From: Candidatus Acetothermia bacterium
GTDB lineage: Bacteria > Bipolaricaulota > Bipolaricaulia > RBG-16-55-9
Assembly (NCBI GenBank): GCA_016201405.1
Contig: JACQCZ010000001.1
Span: 72,432 to 136,431 of the forward strand
Length of the DNA: 64,000 nt
Direction: 5' to 3'
The notes under the pieces were generated by a model that was not told the origin of the DNA, did no database searches, and saw only the letters and a list, made by a program, of their open reading frames with translations. The position numbers and the translations under genes were made by a program. Shown here one piece after another: positions 42,372 to 50,525 of the stretch (the stretch's first letter is position 1; every line of letters starts with the position of its first letter).

Positions 42372-43054
42372 TACCGCTGAAGATTCTGATCGCAGAAGAT
42401 GATCCGACATCCAGGACTCTGCTCACCAAGTATCTGGAGGCCCATGGGCACCAGGTCATTGCGACTCCCGATGGGAAAGAGGCGTTGGAGCAGTACTCAA
42501 AGAATCAGCCCGACCTTGTTCTATTAGATGTGATGATGCCAAAACTGGATGGCTGGGGTGTGCTCAAAGAGATTCGCAGCCGCGGAGCAGAGACTCCAGT
42601 AATCATGGTGACTGTAAAGGACACGACCGAGGACAAAGTGCGCGGCCTCTCGTCTGGCGTGGATGACTACATAACAAAACCGTTTGATCTGCGGGAGGTC
42701 GAAGCGCGAATTGAAGCCGTCATGCGGCGGTATCAAGGGCCAAAAAAGACAGGATCGCTCATTGAAATTGGTTGTCTGGAGATTGATGATGAGAAGAAGG
42801 AAGTCCGCATTGAGGGAAAGATGGTGGATCTCTCCCCTAAAGAGTACGATCTGCTCAAATATCTGGCTTCCAAGCCTGGGAAGGTCTTTTCGCAAGATGA
42901 GATTCTAAAAGAAGTCTGGTCAGACAGCACGTATGCGGGAGCTGAAGACGTCAAAAAATATGTCTATTTGCTGCGCAATAAACTGGAGAAGGATCACAAC
43001 AAAGCAGATTTGATCGCCACTGTGCGCGGCTTTGGCTACAAGCTGAATATTTAA
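42365..43054 (+). CDS. OmpR/PhoB-family response regulator
   Basis: The receiver domain has the acidic pair EDD (11-13), phospho-acceptor Asp 55 in LVLLDVMMPKLDGW, the Thr in IMVTVKD and Lys in YITKPFD. A C-terminal winged helix (VDLSPKEYDLLKYLASKPGKVFSQDEILKEVW ... TVRGFGYKLNI) binds DNA. Start GTG at 42365 overlaps the kinase stop; an adjacent GTG at 42368 is an alternative. The winged helix is almost the same as that in the membrane regulator at 9836, so they may read related sites. The gene converges on the alcohol dehydrogenase with a 4-bp overlap. Confidence 0.95.
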   Translation: MVIPLKILIAEDDPTSRTLLTKYLEAHGHQVIATPDGKEALEQYSKNQPDLVLLDVMMPKLDGWGVLKEIRSRGAETPVIMVTVKDTTEDKVRGLSSGVDDYITKPFDLREVEARIEAVMRRYQGPKKTGSLIEIGCLEIDDEKKEVRIEGKMVDLSPKEYDLLKYLASKPGKVFSQDEILKEVWSDSTYAGAEDVKKYVYLLRNKLEKDHNKADLIATVRGFGYKLNI

Positions 43055-44082
43055 GAATTCTCTGGAATCAACAATAATTTCCCAAAGAGATCGCGATTCT
43101 CCATCAACTCTTGGGCTTTTGCTGCCTCTTTAAGAGGAAAGACTCTGTCAATCACGGGGGTCAATTTTCGCTGCCAGACGAGCTTCATCACATCAGAGAA
43201 TTCTTTTCGCGTCCCCATGGTAGTGCCGATAATCTGCAGCTGCTTCCAGAAGAGCACGCGAATATCGGTCGGAGGAGTTGGCCCTGATGTTGCACCAAAG
43301 GTCACGAGTTTTCCATTCTTAGCAAGGCTTCTCATGCTCTTTTGCCAGGTCGCCTCTCCAATGCTGTCGATCACAATATCTACGCCACGTTTCTGTGTGA
43401 TCTGCCAGATCTCTTTGCTGAAGTCTTGTTTCGCATAATTGATCAGCGCATCTGCGCCCAGCTCTCTCAGCTTCTCCAGTTTCTCATCCGTGCTGGCCGT
43501 GGCGAAGACCCGCGCACCTGCCAGTTTGGCAATCTGCACACAAGCACTTCCCACGCCACCCGATGCCCCCAGAATCAGAACGTCCTGCCCAGGCCTAATC
43601 GCAGCACGAGTGATCAGAGCTCGCCATGCCGTCAGAAATACAAGGGGAATAGCCGCTGCCTCTTCAAATGAAAATTCTTTAGGGATGGACATCAGATTGC
43701 GGGCCGGAGCCTTGGCAAATTCTGCATAGCCCCCATGGACATGCTCACCAATAATGTGAAAGGTCGTGCAGAGAGAATCTTCACCTGCCTGACAGTATTC
43801 GCAAAGGCCACAGCTCACGCCAGGATTGATGACCACCCGGTCACTGCGGACGGCGCTTTGGACATCTTCTCCGACCTTTTCGATGACGCCCGCGACGTCG
43901 CTGCCGGGAATGTGGGGAAGCGTAAGTCCCGGAATGCCGCGCCGCGCCCAGATGTCCAGATAATTGAGTGCGCAGGCCTTTACGCGAATCAAGACTTCGT
44001 CGCGCTTGATCTCAGGGACTGGTGCCTCTTCATAGCGAAGCTTTTCCAGACCGCCATGCTCGTGAATTCGTATTGCTTTCAT
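43051..44082 (-). CDS. Zinc-type alcohol dehydrogenase (MDR family)
   Basis: The 343-aa protein has the medium-chain reductase layout: N-terminal GroES-like fold (KACALNYLDIWARRGIPG), the four-cysteine structural zinc site GVSCGLCEYCQAGEDSLC, GEHVHGGYAEF, and the Rossmann motif LILGASGGVGSACVQIAKLAGA. The catalytic zinc Cys is replaced by the NYLD sequence, as in quinone-oxidoreductase-like members, so the active site may lack zinc although the structural one is kept. It lies 15 bases after recR on the same strand. Substrate unknown. Confidence 0.9.
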   Translation of the reverse strand: MKAIRIHEHGGLEKLRYEEAPVPEIKRDEVLIRVKACALNYLDIWARRGIPGLTLPHIPGSDVAGVIEKVGEDVQSAVRSDRVVINPGVSCGLCEYCQAGEDSLCTTFHIIGEHVHGGYAEFAKAPARNLMSIPKEFSFEEAAAIPLVFLTAWRALITRAAIRPGQDVLILGASGGVGSACVQIAKLAGARVFATASTDEKLEKLRELGADALINYAKQDFSKEIWQITQKRGVDIVIDSIGEATWQKSMRSLAKNGKLVTFGATSGPTPPTDIRVLFWKQLQIIGTTMGTRKEFSDVMKLVWQRKLTPVIDRVFPLKEAAKAQELMENRDLFGKLLLIPENS

Positions 44083-44097
44083 AAGAAGTTTGAAGAA

Positions 44098-44697
44098 TTA
44101 AATTGAGACTCGCCCTTGGAGAGCGCGGTTTAACGTCAACTCATCTGCAAATTCGAGATCGCGGCCAATGGGAACGCCCTGGGCGATGCGAGTCGTCGAG
44201 ATGCCATAGGTCTTGATTCGGCGCGCCAGATACATCGAAGTGGCCTCCCCTTCTACTTTGGGGTCCAGCGCAAGGATGACCTCTTGCACAGCGCCCCCCT
44301 CGATTCTTCGCATCAGTCCATCAATGTGCAAATCTTCTGGGTGAACATCATTGACCGGTGAGATCAGACCCCCAAGGACATGATAGAGACCGTGATAGCC
44401 ATTGCAGCGCTCAATCTTCCAGAGCTCAGGTGGGTGGCTGATCACACAGATCATCGAGCGATCCCGGTGCCCATCTTTGCAAATGGTGCAAAGCTCTTCT
44501 TCGGAAAAGTTAAAGCATTCGCGGCAGAGGCGAATCTTTGTCTTGAGGTCCAGAACCGCTTGGCTGAGCAGCATGGCATTCTCTTCCGGTTGATTGAGAA
44601 GATAAAAGGCGAGTCTCTCAGCCGTCCTCTGGCCTATGCTGGGCAGCTTTTTTAATTCCTTGATCAGCTTCTCGAGCGGCTCAGGATATTGCGACAT
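44098..44697 (-). CDS. recR: Recombination protein RecR
   Basis: RecR works with RecF/RecO to load RecA at gaps. It shows an N-terminal helix-hairpin-helix (LKKLPSIGQRTAERLAFYLL), the four-cysteine zinc finger (CRECFNFSEEELCTICKD), and a TOPRIM domain (HGLYHVLGGLISPVNDVHPEDLHIDGLMRRI, EVILALDPKVEGEATSMYLARRI, TRIAQGVPIGRDLEFADELTLNRAL). Length 199 aa is standard. It follows ybaB by four bases in the widespread dnaX-ybaB-recR operon. Confidence 0.97.
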   Translation of the reverse strand: MSQYPEPLEKLIKELKKLPSIGQRTAERLAFYLLNQPEENAMLLSQAVLDLKTKIRLCRECFNFSEEELCTICKDGHRDRSMICVISHPPELWKIERCNGYHGLYHVLGGLISPVNDVHPEDLHIDGLMRRIEGGAVQEVILALDPKVEGEATSMYLARRIKTYGISTTRIAQGVPIGRDLEFADELTLNRALQGRVSI

Positions 44698-44701
44698 GCG
44701 A

Positions 44702-45031
44702 TCAGATCAGACCAGGAATATTGGGGAGGCCGAGACTCCCCATGAGGTCGCCCATCACTTTTTGCGACTCTTCTTTGGCTTTGACCTGTGCCTCTTTTAC
44801 GGCGGCTACAATCAGGTCCTGGAGCATCTCAACATCGTTGGGGTCAACCACTTCTTTTTGGATGATGATCTCAAGAATCTCTTCGCGCCCATTGGCAACG
44901 ACCTTCACCATGCCGCCTCCCGAGCTCGCTTCAATTCGAAGCTTTCCTAGCTCCTCTTGCTGTTTTTGCACCATCTCTTGGGCCTTCTTGACCTGCCGAA
45001 TCATGTCGCCCATCTTGCCGGGGAATTGCAT
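44702..45031 (-). CDS. ebfC: YbaB/EbfC nucleoid-associated protein
   Basis: A 109-aa dimeric DNA-binding protein: MIRQVKKAQEMVQKQQEELGKLRIEASSGGGMVKVVANGREEILEIIIQKEVVDPNDVEMLQDLIVAAVKEAQVKAKEE is full-length. It is encoded between dnaX and recR as in most bacteria. The C-terminal GSLGLPNIPGLI tail is typical. Confidence 0.96.
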   Translation of the reverse strand: MQFPGKMGDMIRQVKKAQEMVQKQQEELGKLRIEASSGGGMVKVVANGREEILEIIIQKEVVDPNDVEMLQDLIVAAVKEAQVKAKEESQKVMGDLMGSLGLPNIPGLI

Positions 45032-45087
45032 GCGTGCCTCCTCTGCTCGTATGGCTGCATTATAGGCGACTCGTCAGAAGGCTTCAA

Positions 45088-46698
45088 TTACGACAGAATC
45101 TCGCCCTCAAATATCTGTCTGACCAGCTCGGACTTTTCTTTGAGGTCAGGTTTTTTGGGGCTCGTTTCTGGACTGGGTTGGACTTTCGGCTCTTGTGCAA
45201 AGCGAATCTTGAGCTCTGCATCGCCATAGATCTCTTTTGCCTTTGCCCGCAAGAATTGCATACTCTCGGGCTGCTCGAGGCGTTGTTTGTGCAAGTCATA
45301 TCCAGATGGAAATTCCACAAATAGATTCTTCGCATCGGCTCTGCCCACCGCTTCGACCAGGATGGCATGGACGCGGACATTCTCCTGCCGCACGCGCTCC
45401 AGCAGGACATCCCAGCGCGGATCATCCGACTTAGATGGAGTGGGTGGCATGGCAACGGGTGGCTCTTTCGGCTGTTGCTGAATATTTTTCCCCGCTTTGG
45501 GTTTTGAAGCAGCCTCTTGATGCACTGGCTTTGCCTTCTCTTCCACAACCGTCACATTTCTATCTGGAACAGATGTCTTGGACGCAGGAGCAGCGGGTTG
45601 AGTTTGCACAGAGGGCTCTATTACAGCCTCTTGTGCTGGCACGTTCTGCGTCAACTGCAAAACTTTCACTTCGAATAAGATGCGCCGGTCAAAGGCATAG
45701 CGTATCTCTCGCTTGAGCTCCAGTAGCTGGTCCGTGAGCCAGACCCACTGGTGCGTCGCAGCTGAAGTCTTTGGTTGGGACGATTCGATCTCTGCGATCA
45801 GACGACTGCGGCTGTAATGAATTAGCTCACGCAAGAACAATTCCAAATCTCGCCCGCGCTCCGCCAGCTCACGGATCACTTCCAGTGCGCGCCAGTGATT
45901 TCCCGTCAAAATGGCCAGCAAAAAACTGTCCAGCAGCATCTCCGAAGGCAGACCCAAAATCTCAAAGAGGTCCTGAGCCACAATCTCTTTGCGTCCTTTG
46001 TATGAAATGATCTGTTCCAAAAGAACGAGCGCATCGCGCATCGCGCCGTGGGCATGCCGGGCGATTGTCTCAAGTGCCGCTGGTTCTATCGTTACGCCCT
46101 CTTCTTTGGCGATAAATGCCAGATGTTTTTGAATCTCCTCTTGCGCGAACTGACGAAACTCAAAGGCCTGACAGCGAGAGAGCACTGTGGCCGGGACCTT
46201 ATGGGACTCTGTGGTCGCAAAGATAAAGATTACGCGCGCTGGAGGCTCTTCCAATGTCTTTAGCAGGGCATTGAAGGCCTCATTGGTGAGCATGTGAACT
46301 TCGTCAATGATGTAGATTTTGTAGGGGCATTCGGCAGGCGCAAAATTGACCTCCTCCCGCAATTGTCGAATTTGGTCTATTCCACGATTGGAAGCGCCGT
46401 CAATCTCGATGACATCAAGCGCACTGCCCCTGGTGATTCGCTGGCAATTGGAGCAGGTGTTGCAGGGCTCGCCATCCTTCTGGTTCGGACAATTTATGGC
46501 TTTGGCAAAGATGCGGGCGACGCTCGTCTTGCCTGTCCCTCGCGGGCCTGCAAAGAGGTAGGCATGGGCGATCTCTCTTTTTTGGATCGCGTTCTGCAGG
46601 GTTATGATCGTGTATTTTTGTCCGACTACATCAGAAAAGGCTTGTGATCGCCATTTGCGGTAGAGCGATTGATAAGTAGGTTGTCGTCCCTCAGCCAA
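45088..46698 (-). CDS. dnaX: DNA polymerase III subunit gamma/tau
   Basis: Clamp-loader ATPase. TTG at 46698 (LAEGRQPTYQSLYRKWRSQAFSDVVGQ) follows GAGGGATCCAA; the track's start at 46830 reads through tRNA-Pro and is rejected. Walker A is AGPRGTGKTSVARIF, the zinc site CPNQKDGEPCNTCSNCQ, Walker B IIDEVHMLTNEAF and the sensor/SRC arginine region FIFATTESHKVPATVLSRCQ. After the collar domain comes a Pro/Lys-rich linker and a tau-like C-terminal domain (DDPRWDVLLERVRQENVRVHAILVEAVGRAD). Length 536 aa. The gene starts 12 bases after tRNA-Pro and is likely co-transcribed with it. Confidence 0.95.
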   Translation of the reverse strand: MAEGRQPTYQSLYRKWRSQAFSDVVGQKYTIITLQNAIQKREIAHAYLFAGPRGTGKTSVARIFAKAINCPNQKDGEPCNTCSNCQRITRGSALDVIEIDGASNRGIDQIRQLREEVNFAPAECPYKIYIIDEVHMLTNEAFNALLKTLEEPPARVIFIFATTESHKVPATVLSRCQAFEFRQFAQEEIQKHLAFIAKEEGVTIEPAALETIARHAHGAMRDALVLLEQIISYKGRKEIVAQDLFEILGLPSEMLLDSFLLAILTGNHWRALEVIRELAERGRDLELFLRELIHYSRSRLIAEIESSQPKTSAATHQWVWLTDQLLELKREIRYAFDRRILFEVKVLQLTQNVPAQEAVIEPSVQTQPAAPASKTSVPDRNVTVVEEKAKPVHQEAASKPKAGKNIQQQPKEPPVAMPPTPSKSDDPRWDVLLERVRQENVRVHAILVEAVGRADAKNLFVEFPSGYDLHKQRLEQPESMQFLRAKAKEIYGDAELKIRFAQEPKVQPSPETSPKKPDLKEKSELVRQIFEGEILS

Positions 46699-46709
46699 TT
46701 GGATCCCTC

Positions 46710-46787
46710 TGGTCGGAGAGGCCGGATTTGAACCGGCGACCTCTTGGTCCCAAACCAAGCGCGCTAGCCAGGCTGCGCTACTCTCCG
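46710..46787 (-). tRNA. tRNA-Pro (anticodon TGG)
   Basis: Acceptor CGGAGAG/CTCTCCG, anticodon stem CTTGG/CCAAG with loop TTTGGGA, T arm GCCGG/CCGGC with loop TTCAAAT. CCA is encoded. It sits immediately upstream of dnaX on the same strand. Confidence 0.95.
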
Positions 46788-46835
46788 GGAAATTCCAAAG
46801 AATTATAGATTTTGCGATCTCAGGGCGCAAACTTG

Positions 46836-47204
46836 TCAGTCATTTTCGAATGATTCGTGGATTCGCAATCTGCCGGGCTCAACAATCCAGAGTTGCCCGG
46901 CGGGCTGGTTCTTATCAAGAGCTTCGACTAGCGTGTGAATCAACCGCTCCATCGTCGAGAAAAGATTGTCGTGCCCTCGCAGCACAACCAAACCAGATGA
47001 ACCAGCCGGTGTGAATCTTAGGACGTTTGAGAAATCTTTGTCCAGTGTGACTAGAATTCGTCGCTCATTACGACAATGCCTATATAACGCCTCATCATGA
47101 ATCCCATGTAAATTCTGCTCTCGGACACTGCTTACGTCGTGTCCTCTTTGTTGGATCTGTAACCCAAGTCTTGCGTCAATGTTTTCGTCAAGCTTGAACT
47201 TCAT
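46836..47204 (-). CDS. DUF5615 PIN-like protein (probable toxin)
   Basis: A 122-aa protein of the Mut7-C/PIN-like DUF5615 group: MKFKLDENIDARLGLQIQQRGHDVSSVREQNLHGIHDEALYRHCRNERRILVTLDKDF. The acidic residues (DEN near 7, TLDKDF near 54) match the nuclease-fold positions. Such genes pair with DUF433 genes as predicted toxin-antitoxin modules, and here the start overlaps the DUF433 stop by four bases. Toxicity is predicted, not shown. Confidence 0.88.
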   Translation of the reverse strand: MKFKLDENIDARLGLQIQQRGHDVSSVREQNLHGIHDEALYRHCRNERRILVTLDKDFSNVLRFTPAGSSGLVVLRGHDNLFSTMERLIHTLVEALDKNQPAGQLWIVEPGRLRIHESFEND

Positions 47205-47434
47205 GGGATGGGGATATCAACGTACCGTTCTCTGGCCATCTCTGCGGCAAAAGCTAAGGCTGCTTGAACGTCTTCATGCGTTAAATCAGGATAGGCCTCA
47301 AAAATCTCCTCTTCCGGTACGTCAGCCGCCAGATTATCAACGATCAAAGAGACCCAGATTCTCGTCCCTTTAATACAGGGTTTGCCAAAACAGATGTTTG
47401 GATCAATCGAAATACGCTCTCTCCAATTTCTCAT
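47201..47434 (-). CDS. DUF433 protein (probable antitoxin)
   Basis: The 77-aa protein starts MRNWRERISIDPNICFGKPCIKGTRIWVSLIVDNLAADVPEEEIFEAYPDLTHEDVQAALAFAAE, the standard DUF433 winged-helix-like sequence (I...P.I..G.PCI.GTRI.V). It probably represses its own operon and neutralises the DUF5615 partner. ATG at 47434 is followed by the partner with a 4-bp overlap. Confidence 0.92.
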   Translation of the reverse strand: MRNWRERISIDPNICFGKPCIKGTRIWVSLIVDNLAADVPEEEIFEAYPDLTHEDVQAALAFAAEMARERYVDIPIP

Positions 47435-47476
47435 AATTTTATTATATACTTCCAGCCATCAATCACGCATTTAGCC

Positions 47477-47983
47477 ATGAATTCACTGCTCTTGATTACA
47501 GCTTTGAAACAAGACTTAGAGACTGCCTATCGCGGCAGCCATTGGCATTCATTTCAGTCTGCGCTTAGAGGACTCTCTCCAGACGAAGCTCGTTGGAAGC
47601 CGCCTCATTATCAAGGCTTCCCCTGGATGGATGGCTCAATTCAGAAGATCATTTTCCATGTCGGAGGCGACAATCTCTATCAGCTTGATCATGCCCTGGG
47701 AGAGCGAAAGCTCAGCTGGGATGAGCTTCAAGTCAACTATAAGCCAGCGATGAGCGACCTCAAGAGCGCGCTTCAATTAGCTGATCGTGGATATCAAGCT
47801 CTTCAAGATGCATTGGGCTCTCTGACAGATGAGTCATTGGCTAAAAAATATCCAACACCCGAAGGCAAGGGAAAGCGATCGCTTGAGGGCTTGTTCAAAA
47901 TGATGATCGAGCATTATTTCTATCATGCCGGGCAGATAGTCTATATCCGCTCGCTGTGGAAAGGGCTCAGAAAGAGCGAATAG
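47477..47983 (+). CDS. DinB/YfiT-family four-helix metalloenzyme
   Basis: The 168-aa protein fits the DinB superfamily of metal-binding four-helix bundles: LRGLSPDEARWKPPHYQGFPWMDGSIQKIIFHVGGDNLYQLDHALG provides the first His region and EGLFKMMIEHYFYHAGQIVYIRSLWKG gives the C-terminal H-x3-H pair. Members are thiol transferases or of unknown function. This is not the DinB polymerase. It is preceded by an AT-rich region shared with the divergent DUF433 gene. Confidence 0.75.
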   Translation: MNSLLLITALKQDLETAYRGSHWHSFQSALRGLSPDEARWKPPHYQGFPWMDGSIQKIIFHVGGDNLYQLDHALGERKLSWDELQVNYKPAMSDLKSALQLADRGYQALQDALGSLTDESLAKKYPTPEGKGKRSLEGLFKMMIEHYFYHAGQIVYIRSLWKGLRKSE

Positions 47984-48053
47984 TCAGTCAAGTTTTATGC
48001 TCTCCCAATACTCATTCTGTACAATAAAAGTAAGAGCCTGAAAGGAGCCGCAC

Positions 48054-49223
48054 ATGTCCCATGAAGTGGTCATTATAGATGCCGTGCGAACACCCATTGG
48101 AAAATTTCAAGGAAGAGTCTCCCAATTCTCAGCTACGGAGCTTGGCGCCTGTGCCATCCGTGCTCTGATCGAGCGTAACAAGTTGAGCGGCGATGATGTT
48201 GACGAGGCCATTATGGGAAATGTGGTCCAGGCCGGTGTTGGACAGGCCCCTGCCCGCCAGGCATCTATTCGAGGAGGCCTCTCGGCCACTGTTCCTGCGG
48301 TCTCGATCAACAAAGTCTGCGGCTCAGGGCTCAAAGCTGTGATCTACGCAGCTCAAGCGATTAAATGCGGTGACGCAAGCGTCATTATTGCCGGCGGGAT
48401 GGAGTCAATGAGCAATGCTCCCTATCTGGCTCAGGGAGCGCGCGCAGGCTTTCGCTATGGAGACAAGAAATTTGTAGACGCCATGATCCATGACGGGCTC
48501 TGGTGCGCTTTTGAGAATCATCATATGGGAAACTCGGCAGAATACACAGCTAAGAAAGCCAAGATCACACGCGAAGAGCAGGATCGCTTCTCCTTGGAGA
48601 GCCATCAGAAGGCGCTCCGCGCACAAGCCGAATGCCACTTCAAGAATGAACTGATCCCGCTCCAAGCCAAAGATAGCTTGATTGAGAGAGACGAGTCTCC
48701 GCGCTCTGACACCTCCATGGAGCAACTGGCCAGGCTCAAGACTGCCTTTGACCCGAATGGATCTGTGACCGCAGGAAACGCCCCCGGCCTGAACGATGGC
48801 GCCTCTGCGCTGTTGATCACGTCTGCAAAGATGGCGGAGAAGCGCGGCTGGACGCCAATGGCACGAATTGTGGATTATGCTGTAGCGGCAACGGCACCGA
48901 TTGATCTCTTCTTTGCTCCCATTGAGTCCACAAAAAAATTGCTAAAAAAAATGGGCGTCGGCGTCAATCATTTTGGACTCATCGAAGTGAATGAGGCCTT
49001 TGCCTCTCAAGTTTTGGCAGATGGCAAAGCGCTCGATTGGGACTGGAAGCGTGTCAATGTCAATGGCGGAGCCATTGCACTCGGCCATCCCATCGGAGCA
49101 AGCGGAGCCCGCATCCTCACCACACTGGTCTGGGCCATGAAGAGCCGCAAAGCCAAGACGGGTCTTGCAACAATCTGTATGGGCGGAGGCAATGGAATTT
49201 CGCTCGCGGTAGAGCGAGTCTGA
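48054..49223 (+). CDS. Acetyl-CoA acetyltransferase (thiolase)
   Basis: Thiolysis or condensation of acyl-CoA. Active-site cysteine near 90 in SINKVCGSGLKAV, His in GGAIALGHPIGASGARIL and the second Cys in TICMGGGNGIS. N-terminus IIDAVRTPIGKFQG. ATG at 48054 follows AAAGGAGCC; TGTACAAT 34 bases upstream of it is a likely extended -10. At 389 aa it matches the AtoB/ThlA group. With the acyl-CoA dehydrogenase it suggests beta-oxidation or amino-acid-derived acyl-CoA metabolism. Confidence 0.95.
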   Translation: MSHEVVIIDAVRTPIGKFQGRVSQFSATELGACAIRALIERNKLSGDDVDEAIMGNVVQAGVGQAPARQASIRGGLSATVPAVSINKVCGSGLKAVIYAAQAIKCGDASVIIAGGMESMSNAPYLAQGARAGFRYGDKKFVDAMIHDGLWCAFENHHMGNSAEYTAKKAKITREEQDRFSLESHQKALRAQAECHFKNELIPLQAKDSLIERDESPRSDTSMEQLARLKTAFDPNGSVTAGNAPGLNDGASALLITSAKMAEKRGWTPMARIVDYAVAATAPIDLFFAPIESTKKLLKKMGVGVNHFGLIEVNEAFASQVLADGKALDWDWKRVNVNGGAIALGHPIGASGARILTTLVWAMKSRKAKTGLATICMGGGNGISLAVERV

Positions 49224-49232
49224 GAATCTCTT

Positions 49233-50156
49233 CTATCTCTGAGAAGCCTGAGAGTCTATCTGCTTCAAAAACTGTACCATCTGCTCATTAACTATCCTGG
49301 GCTGTTCTTGGATTAGAGCATGTCCTGCGTTAGATATGATCTTCATCTGGGAGTTCTGCAACACGCTGCTGAATTGAAAAGCATGCGCAGGGGAGAGCAC
49401 TCGATCCTCTTGTCCCCATAAGACCAGCGTAGGGATCTTGATCATTTCGATCCGATCCACATCCGCCAGCTCCAGATGAAGAGTCTCGATCATCGCGCAC
49501 AGCGCTTGTCTAAATTCAGAAGTCTGCATGGGCAACAAAAAAGCTTTTATGTCTTGGGTTTCAATCTTGGATGGGTCGTGATAGAGATATTCCATAATCC
49601 AGCGAAGCCTTTTGGGACCAGGCACAAAGAGGCCGGATAAAGAGCCACCTTTGACAAGCTGAGCTGCCATCTTTCGAATCCATCGTGGAAGCCGATCTGG
49701 GCGCAACCCAACACTGCTGATAATAATAAGCCCTGAAAGACGCTCTGGAAAGCGCACCGCAAATTCCAGCGCCACGCCACCGCCCATCGAGTTGCCTGCG
49801 AGCGCGACGCGATCCAAATGCATCGCATCCATAAAAGCCAAAACAAACCCTGCCTGTGCGCTCAGCGAATAATCATGCTTCGCTGGTTTGTCTGACAGCC
49901 CAAAGCCAGGCATATCCAGTGCATAGACGCAGTGCGACTCGGCCAGCGCATCGATATTGTGACGCCAGCTATAACCATAACTGGCAAACCCATGCAAAAG
50001 AATAATTGGGCTTCCATCCCCTTTTACGACCACATGAGTTCGAAGCCCCCCGACGTCCACAAACTCTCCGAGCGGAATCCAACTGGGGAGCTGGAAAAGC
50101 CTCTCTTCCCAGGCAGATGGACACTCTCTAGCAGCTTCAAGCGCTTTGAATGCCAT
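49233..50156 (-). CDS. Alpha/beta hydrolase
   Basis: A 307-aa serine hydrolase with oxyanion region IILLHGFASYGYSWRHNIDALAE, nucleophile elbow GNSMGGGVALEF, acid residue near LVLWGQEDRVLSP and catalytic His in SNAGHALIQEQPRIV. The pattern resembles epoxide hydrolase/haloalkane dehalogenase-type or meta-cleavage hydrolases; substrate unknown. It converges on the thiolase gene, ten bases apart. Confidence 0.88.
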   Translation of the reverse strand: MAFKALEAARECPSAWEERLFQLPSWIPLGEFVDVGGLRTHVVVKGDGSPIILLHGFASYGYSWRHNIDALAESHCVYALDMPGFGLSDKPAKHDYSLSAQAGFVLAFMDAMHLDRVALAGNSMGGGVALEFAVRFPERLSGLIIISSVGLRPDRLPRWIRKMAAQLVKGGSLSGLFVPGPKRLRWIMEYLYHDPSKIETQDIKAFLLPMQTSEFRQALCAMIETLHLELADVDRIEMIKIPTLVLWGQEDRVLSPAHAFQFSSVLQNSQMKIISNAGHALIQEQPRIVNEQMVQFLKQIDSQASQR

Positions 50157-50237
50157 ACCCAGTGATCATAACGGCCTGACAGAGCCGGATCAATCTTGCA
50201 CTCTGCAAGGTGCTTCGCTAGACTGGTGCCACATCCA

Positions 50238-50310
50238 GCCAGCGTAGCTCAGCTGGTAGAGCAGCCGCTTCGTAAGCGGCAGGTCGTCGGTTCGATCCCG
50301 ACCGCTGGCT
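50238..50310 (+). tRNA. tRNA-Thr (anticodon CGT)
   Basis: Acceptor GCCAGCG/CGCTGGC, D arm GCTC/GAGC, anticodon stem GCCGC/GCGGC with loop TTCGTAA, T arm GTCGG/CCGAC with loop TTCGATC. The discriminator T is followed by CCC, so CCA is not encoded, unlike the five other tRNAs here. Confidence 0.94.
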
Positions 50311-50426
50311 CCCGAATACCTCAGCCGCGCTGCTTCTCTTTTAGCATCGATTATCTCTCTCTAATACTCCTTCTATGCACCGATGATTTAATATCGTTGC
50401 ACAAGCAAAATTGATTCAAATTACTT

Positions 50427-50464
50427 GAAAAAGTGGAGCGCGGAGCCCAAAGGCCCCGCGCTCC
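50427..50464 (-). terminator. Rho-independent terminator of the peptide-binding protein gene
   Basis: On the minus strand GGAGCGCGG pairs with CCGCGCTCC around a loop, followed by ACTTTTTC. A second hairpin, CCTGAGAG/CTCTCAGG (50490-50510), lies between it and the stop codon. Confidence 0.8.
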
Positions 50465-50525
50465 CTTTGCGGTCTCTCCCCTTACTTGTCCTGAGAGAGG
50501 CGCTCTCAGGCAGGGGGAGGTTTCG

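Noticed and set aside
46699-46830. N-terminal extension of DnaX
   Set aside because: It is a translation of tRNA-Pro; the TTG at 46698 has its own ribosome site.
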